Assembly (NCBI GenBank): GCA_018660305.1
Contig: JABJKO010000198.1
Coordinates: 1-5,178, forward strand
DNA: 5,178 nt
From: Rhodospirillaceae bacterium
GTDB lineage: Bacteria; Pseudomonadota; Alphaproteobacteria; MPNO01; UBA2964
Reading direction: 5' to 3'
Below, piece after piece: positions 1 through 5,146 of the stretch (position 1 is its first letter; each line of letters begins with the position of its first letter). Below the pieces are notes generated by a model, which ran no database searches, was not told the origin of the DNA, and saw only the letters and a program-made list of their open reading frames with translations. A program made the position numbers and the translations under genes.

Positions 1-552
1 CGGGAGCCAGGTCATGCCGATGCGCTGTGGGAGGCGCTGCACGACGGTACTATCGACATGATCGCCACCGATCACGCGCCGCATCAGCCCGATGAAAAGG
101 CCGCCGAGAATATCTGGGAATGCGATTGCGGCTTCCCGGGGGTGGAAACCCAGATGCCGGTGATGCTCACCCAGGTGAATAGCGGGCGGATGAGCATCAA
201 CCAGTATGTGCAATGGTCGGCCCATGCGCCGGCCCATGCCTGGGGCTGCTACCCCAACAAGGGCGTCATCCAGGCCGGGTCCGACGCCGACATCGTTATT
301 GCGGATTTGAGCGGTGGCCGGACAATCGACAATGCGGATTTGCATTCAAAAAGCAAAATCACCGCCTGGCATGGTTTCGAGACCACCGCGTCTGTCGACT
401 GGACACTGGTGCGGGGCCGGGTGGTCGTCAAGGAACGGGAACTGGTGGGCGAACAGGGCTGGGGCAAACCGGTAAAACAGAAGATGCCCGCGCCAGCGCC
501 GCAAAATCTCGACAAGACCATGGAAGCCATCGTCGAACCGCCGCGCTTTTAG
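1..552 (+). CDS. Cyclic amidohydrolase (dihydroorotase/allantoinase type), 3' part only
   Basis: The reading frame is open from base 1, so the 5' end lies outside the window; 183 residues remain, perhaps 40% of a typical 430-480 residue family member. Fragment residues 22-33 (ATDHAPH, four residues, then K) match the second class I dihydroorotase signature, [GA]-[ST]-D-x-A-P-H-x4-K. Its Asp24 would be the catalytic/metal-binding aspartate at the end of the TIM-barrel. Family features follow in order: a GFPGVETQMP segment, an NSGRMSINQYV segment, GVIQAGSDADIVIAD of the C-terminal beta-sandwich, and HSKSKITAWHGFE. Enzymes of this superfamily hydrolyse cyclic amides (dihydroorotate, allantoin, hydantoins, dihydropyrimidines) in the cytoplasm. 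The DHAPH form favours a dihydroorotase-like protein over a typical hydantoinase. The first metal-binding HxH and the carboxylated Lys are outside the window, so activity and exact substrate stay open. Its stop overlaps the convergent M20 gene by 4 bases. Confidence 0.9.
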   Translation, partial: REPGHADALWEALHDGTIDMIATDHAPHQPDEKAAENIWECDCGFPGVETQMPVMLTQVNSGRMSINQYVQWSAHAPAHAWGCYPNKGVIQAGSDADIVIADLSGGRTIDNADLHSKSKITAWHGFETTASVDWTLVRGRVVVKERELVGEQGWGKPVKQKMPAPAPQNLDKTMEAIVEPPRF

Positions 553-1700
553 TCGGTGAAGCCAAGGATCTCCTCGATCACAGATAGCTGTATCCGCGCG
601 GCGGGTTCCAGATCGTCCAACGGCACGAACTCATTGGCCTTGTGACCATCCTTGGCATGGCCCGGTCCGAAGGTCATGAGAACGATGCCGTCATCGGCGA
701 AGTACCGCGCGTCGCTGGCGCCGATGGCAACGATTTCGCGTGTGGCCGCGCCGGTGACTTTTTCGATGGCGGCGTGAAAGGCTGCGATGCTGGGCGCGTC
801 GGGCGGTGATGCAAATCCCTTGGACCCGGTGAGCAGATTGACTGCCCACGTTCCCGCCGGTTCGCCGGCGGCGGCGACAATCTTTTCGATCTCCGCAACC
901 GCGTCGGCGATGGTTTCCTCCGGCATCAGCCGACGGTCGATTTCGATACGGCAGGCGCTGGGAACGGCGTTGGTATTGGTGCCGCCCTTTATGATTCCGA
1001 TGCTCATTGTGGAGCGCAATTCACCCCGTTGACGGTTATCAAGAATTGGCTGAAGTTTATTTTCTAACACATTGATTATGCGTATCATTCTGTTGATCGC
1101 ATTGTCCCCGTTCTGGGGCTCGCCCGCATGGGCGCTTGTGCCCGAACTGGTGATCTCGATCCAGATGACGCCGCGCTCTTCGGTGATGGCCTGTAGCTGG
1201 GTCTGGGCGCCGCAGATCAGCACATCCGGTTTGACCGCTCCGGTCTCCCTCAGAAAAGCGAGCCCGTTGGGTCCCAGTGTTTCCTCGTCACCCACAAAAG
1301 TGAAAACCACTTCACCGCTGACCGGTCCGCCGCGCCGGGCGATCTCTTCGGCGAGCCAGATCTGCACCGCCATGGAGCCTTTGCAGTTGCCCGCGCCAAG
1401 ACCGTGGACACGCCCGTCGACCAGCGTCGCCTCGAAGGGGTCGGTTTGCCATTCGCTCCGATCGGCGACGGCAACCGTATCCACGTGGGCGTTGAACACG
1501 ATGGAGGGTTTGCCGCTGCCCATGCGGGCGACCACGTTGTCCATGGGCGCCGTCTTTGTCAGAACGGAAACATCGTATCCCGCCTTCCCAAGCCGGTCGG
1601 CCGCATAGGCGCAGATTGCGCTGCTATCACCTGGCGGATAGCCCGAGGGAATGGCGATCAGATCGCGTAATATTTCCAGGATGTCGTCCGATGTGGTCAT
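549..1700 (-). CDS. M20 family (ArgE/DapE-like) deacylase/peptidase with altered metal ligands
   Basis: The 383-residue product has normal M20 length (about 375-400). Seen in order: AHVDT (His72, Asp74), GLGAGNCKG (100-108), GDEE (Glu139, Glu140), CGAQTQLQ (163-170), SAH (His191) in the lid/dimerisation domain, GGTNTNAVPS (239-248), GASDARYF (327-334), and GPG followed by H-x-x-N-E (His353). Family members hydrolyse N-acyl, N-succinyl or peptide amide bonds with a two-zinc centre in the cytoplasm. Compared with DapE/ArgE, the metal-bridging Asp is Asn105, and the Glu of the usual GEPT motif is Ala165. His72, Asp74, catalytic Glu139, Glu140 and His353 are kept. The enzyme may hold one metal, use another chemistry, or be inactive. 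The start is fixed: an in-frame TGA lies four codons upstream with no other start between. No good Shine-Dalgarno sequence precedes it. It is divergent from the importer operon, which suggests a shared control region. The acyl substrate is unknown. Confidence 0.9.
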   Translation of the reverse strand: MTTSDDILEILRDLIAIPSGYPPGDSSAICAYAADRLGKAGYDVSVLTKTAPMDNVVARMGSGKPSIVFNAHVDTVAVADRSEWQTDPFEATLVDGRVHGLGAGNCKGSMAVQIWLAEEIARRGGPVSGEVVFTFVGDEETLGPNGLAFLRETGAVKPDVLICGAQTQLQAITEERGVIWIEITSSGTSAHAGEPQNGDNAINRMIRIINVLENKLQPILDNRQRGELRSTMSIGIIKGGTNTNAVPSACRIEIDRRLMPEETIADAVAEIEKIVAAAGEPAGTWAVNLLTGSKGFASPPDAPSIAAFHAAIEKVTGAATREIVAIGASDARYFADDGIVLMTFGPGHAKDGHKANEFVPLDDLEPAARIQLSVIEEILGFTD

Positions 1701-1762
1701 GTGATTGCCGGATCATGAAAGTTGGAAGCAGAGGACCATGCCCAATTTCCACGGTCTTGCCA

Positions 1763-1840
1763 ACGGTCTGGATACTGCCGCTATTTTAATCTCCCTGCCT
1801 GATGGTTTGGCACGAGGTGGGGCGGCAGTATCCGGTCCGT
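1763..1840. repeat. Inverted repeat with 12-bp perfect core
   Basis: GGATACTGCCGC at 1770-1781 is the exact reverse complement of GCGGCAGTATCC at 1822-1833, with 40 bases between. Pairing continues outward to 1763/1840 with one G-T wobble and one mismatch, giving 19-base arms. It lies 63-137 bases upstream of the M20 start and about 130-210 bases upstream of the start point expected from the sigma-54 promoter. That is a usual distance for an enhancer-binding activator site, so paired activator sites are one reading. A folded leader RNA of the M20 transcript is another. A small transposon remnant is less likely because no clear target duplication flanks both ends. Confidence 0.6.
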
Positions 1841-1912
1841 CCGGGTCTCTACCGGCACTTGCCAAAAAAAAGTGTGGGTCGCCTTTCTAATTCCTCCGGT
1901 TCCCCGTACTGT

Positions 1913-1935
1913 CGCAAACGAATAATCGATTTGTG
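1913..1935. promoter_or_regulatory. Imperfect dyad, possible operator
   Basis: CGCAAACGA (1913-1921) and TCGATTTGTG (1926-1935) are near reverse complements across ATAA, with one substitution and one extra base. The site lies about 20 bases upstream of the -24 element of the candidate sigma-54 promoter. It could bind a regulator or a bending protein: AATCGA at 1925-1929 and adjacent bases only partly resembles an IHF site. The dyad is short enough to be chance. Confidence 0.25.
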
Positions 1936-1939
1936 TGAA

Positions 1940-1958
1940 ATGCCGATGTTGTCGGCAT
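1940..1958. promoter_or_regulatory. 7-bp perfect dyad overlapping the -24 element
   Basis: ATGCCGA (1940-1946) and TCGGCAT (1952-1958) are exact reverse complements across the 5-base spacer TGTTG. The right arm contains the GG of the -24 box of the candidate sigma-54 promoter. A protein bound here would compete directly with the polymerase, so repressor operator is the natural guess. No regulator gene is in the window, so the binding protein is unknown. Confidence 0.4.
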
Positions 1959-1969
1959 GGTTTTTGCAT
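1952..1969 (+). promoter_or_regulatory. Sigma-54 (-24/-12) promoter of the importer operon
   Basis: CGGCATG at 1953-1959, four bases, then TTGCAT at 1964-1969 fits the consensus TGGCACG-N4-TTGCW. The invariant GG (1954-1955) and GC (1966-1967) are exactly 10 bases apart. The transcript should begin near 1978, leaving a leader of about 35 bases with a purine-rich ribosome binding site. The -24 half departs from consensus at two positions (C for T, T for C). Sigma-54 control would fit a nutrient, often nitrogen, uptake operon and needs an enhancer-binding activator, which is not encoded here. I found no competing sigma-70 promoter of equal quality. Confidence 0.6.
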
Positions 1970-1997
1970 AGGTTACTCTGGATAAAACACGCACCAT

Positions 1998-2010
1998 GGG
2001 AGAAAGAGGA
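1998..2010 (+). promoter_or_regulatory. Ribosome binding site of the binding-protein gene
   Basis: The purine run GGGAGAAAGAGGA lies 2 bases before the ATG at 2013. Its GGGAGA part has a 9-base spacing and is the likelier anti-SD pairing site. It supports the start that gives a complete signal peptide. Confidence 0.6.
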
Positions 2011-2012
2011 TC

Positions 2013-3029
2013 ATGTTGAGGAAATTTCTAATCGCTGGCGTGGCCGCCGGATTGTTAGCCGGCGCCGCAACGGCCAACGCACAGACTAAAGTTCGCCTGA
2101 CACTGGATTGGGTTCCCCAGTCGACCCACGGACCGTCCTTCATCGCCCAGTATCAGGGCTATTTCAAAGCCGAAGGTCTGGACGTGAAGATCGATGCCGG
2201 CAAGGGCTCCGCCGACGCGGTCCGCAAACTGGTTTCCGGCACCCATGATCTGGGATGGGCCGATATCAACGCCATCATCCAGTACAATGCCAAGAACCCG
2301 GGCAAGGCCATCAAGACGGTGATGATGCTCTATGAGCAACCGCCTTTCTCGGTCTGTGTTCTGGCGAAATCAAAGATCACCAGCCCCAAGATGCTTGTCG
2401 GCAAGACCCTGGGCGCCCCGGTGTTCAACGCCAGCTACAAATTGTTCCCGGCCTTTGCCAAAGCCATCGGCATTGACCACAAAACCGTCATTCGGAAGAA
2501 CATGGACCCCCGCCTGCGTGAGCCCATGCTTCTGCGCGGTGATGTGGATGCCATTTCGGGTCACATTTTCTCGACGGTTCTGGCGGTCAAGGCGGCCGGT
2601 TACAAGGAACAGGACATCCGCTGCTTCCTCTATGGCGATAACGGGATGGAATCCTACGCCAATGGCATCGCGGTTTCGCCGGCCTTCCTCAAGAAGCATC
2701 CCGAGGCGGTGAAGGGCTTCATCCGGGCCACCATCAAGGCGGCACGGGACACGGTCCTGCATCCGCAAATGGCTGTAGACGCCGTGAAGAAGTACCAGCC
2801 CCTGGCCAACGCCGCGGTTGAAGCCGACCGTCTGCGTCTCGGTGTGGGCTGCTGCATCCTGACGCCGTGGGTCAAAAAGAACGGTTATGGTGATGTGGAC
2901 ATGGCGCGGCTTCAGCGCTCGATCGCTCAGGCGTCGCTGGCATATGGTTTGAAAAACCCGCCATCGGCCGAGGACATGTTCGACCGGTCGTATCTGCCGC
3001 CTCAGTCCAAGCGGTATATCCACAAATAA
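2013..3029 (+). CDS. ABC importer periplasmic binding protein, NMT1/THI5-like (SsuA/ThiY superfamily)
   Basis: The 338-residue product begins with a signal peptide: basic MLRK, a hydrophobic stretch to about residue 19, and likely cleavage after ANA at residues 21-23. The mature protein opens with LTLDWVPQSTHGPSFIAQYQGYFKAEGLDVKI (29-60). This is the family pattern LDWxPN...H...A...GYF...GLDV, which contributes to the ligand pocket and is close to that of the pyrimidine-binding ThiY/THI5 group. Further family features are GSADAVRKLVSGTHDLGWAD, the domain-crossing segment LVGKTLGAPVFNASYKLFPAFAKAIGI, and AISGHIF. It would capture a small ligand in the periplasm and deliver it to the permease encoded two genes downstream. 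Vicinal Cys280-Cys281 are visible, but the CCCFC iron motif of yeast THI5 is absent, so it is a transporter component and not an HMP-P synthase. The substrate is not settled: pyrimidine, other heterocycle or ureide fits the neighbours, but this family also binds sulfonates and others. Confidence 0.92.
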   Translation: MLRKFLIAGVAAGLLAGAATANAQTKVRLTLDWVPQSTHGPSFIAQYQGYFKAEGLDVKIDAGKGSADAVRKLVSGTHDLGWADINAIIQYNAKNPGKAIKTVMMLYEQPPFSVCVLAKSKITSPKMLVGKTLGAPVFNASYKLFPAFAKAIGIDHKTVIRKNMDPRLREPMLLRGDVDAISGHIFSTVLAVKAAGYKEQDIRCFLYGDNGMESYANGIAVSPAFLKKHPEAVKGFIRATIKAARDTVLHPQMAVDAVKKYQPLANAAVEADRLRLGVGCCILTPWVKKNGYGDVDMARLQRSIAQASLAYGLKNPPSAEDMFDRSYLPPQSKRYIHK

Positions 3030-3044
3030 ACCATCGTTACGAGC

Positions 3045-3085
3045 AAAGGAGCGGGGCGCGTTTAACGCGTCCCGCTTGAGCTTTC
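3045..3085 (+). promoter_or_regulatory. Shine-Dalgarno / hairpin / start arrangement before the ATPase gene
   Basis: AAAGGA at 3045-3050 is a strong ribosome binding sequence but lies 35 bases from the ATG at 3086. The gap holds a hairpin: GCGGGGCGCG (3051-3060) pairs along all 10 positions, with one G-U, with CGCGTCCCGC (3066-3075) around the loop TTTAA. Ten bases (3076-3085) then lead to the ATG. With the stem formed, the effective spacing falls to about 10 bases. No strong Shine-Dalgarno lies nearer than this, and an in-frame TGA at 3077-3079 rules out an upstream start. There is no T-run after the stem, so it is not a classical terminator. It may also protect the upstream binding-protein mRNA. 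Confidence 0.6.
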
Positions 3086-3886
3086 ATGAGTTTTATCGAC
3101 ATCGATAATATCGACCTCGTCTACCGCAACAGTGAAGGTGACGAGGTTGGGGATGGCACGCTTGCGCTGTCCGATGCGTCCCTGAAAATGGAACGCGGCG
3201 AATTCATCGCCCTGGTCGGCCCCAGCGGTTGCGGAAAATCCACCCTGTTAAAAGTGGTGGCTGGTCTCATCCGCGCCAATAAGGGCAAGGTGGTTGTCGC
3301 CGGCCAACAGGTCACCGAGCCCCTGAAGATCGTCGGCATGGCATTCCAGAACGCGACCCTGCTGCCGTGGCGCTCGACCCGCGACAATGTGCTCCTGCCC
3401 ATGGAGATCGTCGAACCCCATCGTCAACGGTTCCGCGCCAACAAGGCGGAATATGAAGCGCTCGCCGACGAATTGCTGGAGACCGTCGGTCTCGCCGGGT
3501 TTGGCGACCGGGCGCCATGGCAGCTTTCAGGCGGCATGCAGCAGCGCGCGCAATTGTGCCGCGCCCTGGTCCACAAGCCGGATCTGCTGCTGCTCGATGA
3601 GCCGTTCGGCGCGCTCGATGCGTTTACCCGCGAAGAGCTGTGGGATGTGCTCCAGACGCTTTACACGGACCGCAAATGTACGGTCATTCTTGTCACCCAC
3701 GATCTGCGCGAAGCCGTCTATCTCGCCGATACGGTGTACGTCATGAGCGCCCGGCCGGGCCGGGTGATCCTTGACCGTAAGGTGAAGATGCCCAGACCCC
3801 GGAAGCTGGATGACATGTATGGACAGGAGATCGTGGAGTTGGTCCAGGATCTGCGCCATCACATCAATGTGGCGCGGTCGGAGTAG
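3086..3886 (+). CDS. ABC importer ATPase (SsuB/TauB/ThiZ-like)
   Basis: The 266-residue product is a standard single-domain import ATPase. Visible motifs: Walker A GPSGCGKST (45-53), Q-loop Gln88 in MAFQNATLLPWRS, signature LSGGMQQR (147-154), Walker B LLLLDEP (167-173), D-loop GALD (175-178) and switch His205 in VTHDLREA. The Q-loop context with LLPW and the DEPFGALD/THD.REAVYLAD sequence are typical of the nitrate/sulfonate/taurine/pyrimidine importer subfamily. Two copies would bind ATP at the cytoplasmic face of the permease. The C-terminal tail (about 225-266) is the short conserved kind, without a regulatory domain. A small insertion-like stretch, HRQRFRANKAEYEA (112-125), lies in the helical domain. 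The ATG at 3086 is fixed by an upstream in-frame TGA, and translation probably depends on the hairpin before it. The permease gene follows after 9 bases. Confidence 0.96.
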   Translation: MSFIDIDNIDLVYRNSEGDEVGDGTLALSDASLKMERGEFIALVGPSGCGKSTLLKVVAGLIRANKGKVVVAGQQVTEPLKIVGMAFQNATLLPWRSTRDNVLLPMEIVEPHRQRFRANKAEYEALADELLETVGLAGFGDRAPWQLSGGMQQRAQLCRALVHKPDLLLLDEPFGALDAFTREELWDVLQTLYTDRKCTVILVTHDLREAVYLADTVYVMSARPGRVILDRKVKMPRPRKLDDMYGQEIVELVQDLRHHINVARSE

Positions 3887-3895
3887 CAGGAAGCC

Positions 3896-4690
3896 ATGAT
3901 AAAATTTTTACACAGCAAAATGTTCGAGCGTCTGGCCCCCTGGATTGTCACGATCTTTCTGGTCATTCTGTGGGAGGCCTTTGTCAAAATCTTCGGTATT
4001 GCCCGGGTGGTCATGCCGTCGGCGTCGGAGACGTTCTACGCCATGTATGAATATCGTGTCGGGCTGTGGGTGAATTCCATACCGACGCTGTACGCCACCC
4101 TGGTGGGCTTCGGTGTCGCGGTTGTCTTCGGCGTTACCATGGGGATCGTGATCGGCCTGTGGCGGCCGGTCTATGCGGCGGTCTATCCGCTGATGGTGGC
4201 GTTTAACGCCATCCCCAAGGTCGCCGTGGTGCCGATCATGGTGATCTGGTTCGGGATCGGCTTCACCACCAACACGCTCACCGCCTTTATTCTGTGCTTC
4301 TTCCCCATCGTGGTGAACATGGCGGTGGCGCTGGCCACCATCGAGCCCGAGCTCAAGGACGTGCTGCGGGCTCTGGGGGCGAACCAGATGGATATTATTC
4401 TCAAGGTCGGCATTCCACGGTCGCTGCCCTATTTGTTTGCGGCGCTCAAGATTGCCATCACACTGGCGTTTGTCGGTGCGGTGATCGCCGAGACGGTGGC
4501 GGGCGGCAGCGGCATCGGCAATTTGATGCTGGTGGCAAGCGCCGATTTCAATACACCGCTGGCTTTCGCCGGGCTGATCGTCATCGCCATCATGGCCACG
4601 AGCATGTATGCCATCTTCGCCGCCCTGGAAGCCCGCTTCACCGGCTGGGCCACCCGCGACACCATGTCATTCGCCACCGCCGGGGGGTGA
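3896..4690 (+). CDS. ABC importer permease (BPD_transp_1, SsuC/TauC-like)
   Basis: The 264-residue inner-membrane protein has about six hydrophobic segments, near residues 13-33, 63-88, 92-118, 125-147, 180-200 and 222-245. The cytoplasmic EAA loop is at about 151-178 (EPELKDVLRALGANQ through GIPRSLP), with the conserved Gly161; it contacts the ATPase. The segments FNAIPKVAVVPIMVIWFGIG (103-122) and AETVAGGSGIGNLM (198-211) are typical of the sulfonate/nitrate/pyrimidine subfamily. Only one permease gene is present, so a homodimer is expected. CAGGAAG at 3887-3893, two bases before the ATG, is the probable ribosome binding site; the gene starts 9 bases after the ATPase stop, consistent with one operon. 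The last 24 bases overlap the convergent thioesterase gene, leaving no room for a dedicated terminator. Confidence 0.95.
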   Translation: MIKFLHSKMFERLAPWIVTIFLVILWEAFVKIFGIARVVMPSASETFYAMYEYRVGLWVNSIPTLYATLVGFGVAVVFGVTMGIVIGLWRPVYAAVYPLMVAFNAIPKVAVVPIMVIWFGIGFTTNTLTAFILCFFPIVVNMAVALATIEPELKDVLRALGANQMDIILKVGIPRSLPYLFAALKIAITLAFVGAVIAETVAGGSGIGNLMLVASADFNTPLAFAGLIVIAIMATSMYAIFAALEARFTGWATRDTMSFATAGG

Positions 4691-5104
4691 CACCAGCGCG
4701 CCTTCGAGAAGGGTACGCAGCTCCGCCGGCATCTCTGTCGCCTTGCGGGCGGTGGGGTCGAAGATCACTTCCACCGCGTCCTGCGTCGCCAGCAGGGTGT
4801 CGTCTTCGGCGTTTGTCAGGCGTTGGGTATAGGTGAGGCTTTTGGTGCCGAGGCGGGTTAACGCACTTTTGCAGACTACCAGTTCACCGGCGCGGGCTTC
4901 GTGGAGGAAGTCGTTTGTGGTGCGGGCCACCACCACGCCGATGCCGTACCTGTCCATGATGTCCTTGGCGCCCTCGATCCCGGTCCAGAAGTGAAAGCCG
5001 GCATCGTCGAATATGTGCGCGTAGTAGCGTACGTTCATATGGCCGAGATGGTCGCACTGCCATTGATGAACCACCGCGCGATGGGTTTCGAACCAGCCGG
5101 CCAT
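4667..5104 (-). CDS. Acyl-CoA thioesterase, 4HBT-type hot-dog fold
   Basis: From the chosen start the product has 145 residues, normal for single hot-dog thioesterases (130-150). Near the N-terminus, VHQWQCDHLGHMNVRYYAHIFDDAG (12-36) matches the D-x-x-G-H-x-N-x-x-Y active-site pattern of the 4-hydroxybenzoyl-CoA thioesterase/YbgC group, with Asp18 as the likely catalytic residue and Asn24 and Tyr28 conserved. DFLHEARAGELV and TYTQRLTN fit the later beta strands. It would hydrolyse a CoA thioester in the cytoplasm as a dimer or tetramer; the acyl group is unknown. The frame stays open to 5176, but the ATG at 5102-5104 is preferred: it has a good ribosome binding site, and the extra 24 residues would be a non-homologous Gly/Arg/Lys-rich stretch. 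It converges on the permease gene with a 24-base overlap and has no clear functional tie to the importer. Confidence 0.88.
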   Translation of the reverse strand: MAGWFETHRAVVHQWQCDHLGHMNVRYYAHIFDDAGFHFWTGIEGAKDIMDRYGIGVVVARTTNDFLHEARAGELVVCKSALTRLGTKSLTYTQRLTNAEDDTLLATQDAVEVIFDPTARKATEMPAELRTLLEGALVSPPGGGE

Positions 5105-5110
5105 GATTTG

Positions 5111-5117
5111 TCTCCCT
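5111..5117 (-). promoter_or_regulatory. Ribosome binding site of the thioesterase gene
   Basis: On the minus strand AGGGAGA ends 6 bases before the ATG at 5104. This is a near-ideal spacing and decides in favour of this start over the in-frame ATG at 5176. Confidence 0.7.
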
Positions 5118-5130
5118 TTTCCAGATTTTG

Positions 5131-5146
5131 ATCCACTCGCGTGGAT
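5131..5146. repeat. 6-bp inverted repeat upstream of the thioesterase gene
   Basis: ATCCAC (5131-5136) and GTGGAT (5141-5146) are exact reverse complements across TCGC, 27 bases upstream of the thioesterase start. It could be an operator or a leader hairpin, but arms this short also arise by chance. The bases from 5147 to the window end show nothing I can name. Confidence 0.3.

Larger units (their letters stand above)
1701..2012. other. Divergent intergenic control region
   Basis: This 312-base stretch separates the divergent M20 and importer genes and I see no convincing gene in it. The one long plus-strand frame (1705-1890) has no family resemblance and no ribosome binding site. The region holds a large inverted repeat (1763-1840), an A8 tract (1864-1871), an imperfect dyad (1913-1935), a 7-bp perfect dyad (1940-1958) and a sigma-54-type promoter (1952-1969) reading into the importer operon. 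I found no convincing sigma-70 or sigma-54 promoter for the M20 gene on the minus strand. Confidence 0.7.

Noticed and set aside
1072..1608. Open plus-strand frame of 178 codons opposite the M20 gene
   Set aside because: It is antisense to a gene with all M20 sequence blocks, shows no family resemblance and reflects the GC-rich codon pattern.
1807..1823. Perfect -24-type half TTGGCACG at 1807-1814
   Set aside because: The matching -12 position reads GG instead of GC, the nearest GC is one base too far, and no start codon or ribosome binding site follows suitably.
1864..1871. A8 tract as the U-run of a minus-strand terminator
   Set aside because: No GC-rich stem precedes it on the minus strand and no gene ends there.
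1705..1890. Small plus-strand frame of 61 codons in the intergenic region
   Set aside because: No ribosome binding site or domain; it runs through the inverted repeat, and its composition is not gene-like.
2850..2855. Cys280-Cys281 as a THI5-type iron motif
   Set aside because: THI5 enzymes carry CCCFC; only two adjacent cysteines are present, and the protein has an export signal and sits in an ABC operon.
2370..3023. Open minus-strand frame of 217 codons opposite the binding-protein gene
   Set aside because: The plus-strand frame has a signal peptide and clear family motifs; the opposite frame has none.
3051..3075. Intercistronic hairpin as an intrinsic terminator
   Set aside because: No T-run follows the stem, and the downstream ATPase and permease genes need transcription through it.
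4294..4836. Plus-strand frame of 180 codons across the permease/thioesterase junction
   Set aside because: It is rich in Arg, Gly and His, out of frame with the permease and antisense to the thioesterase, with no recognisable domain.
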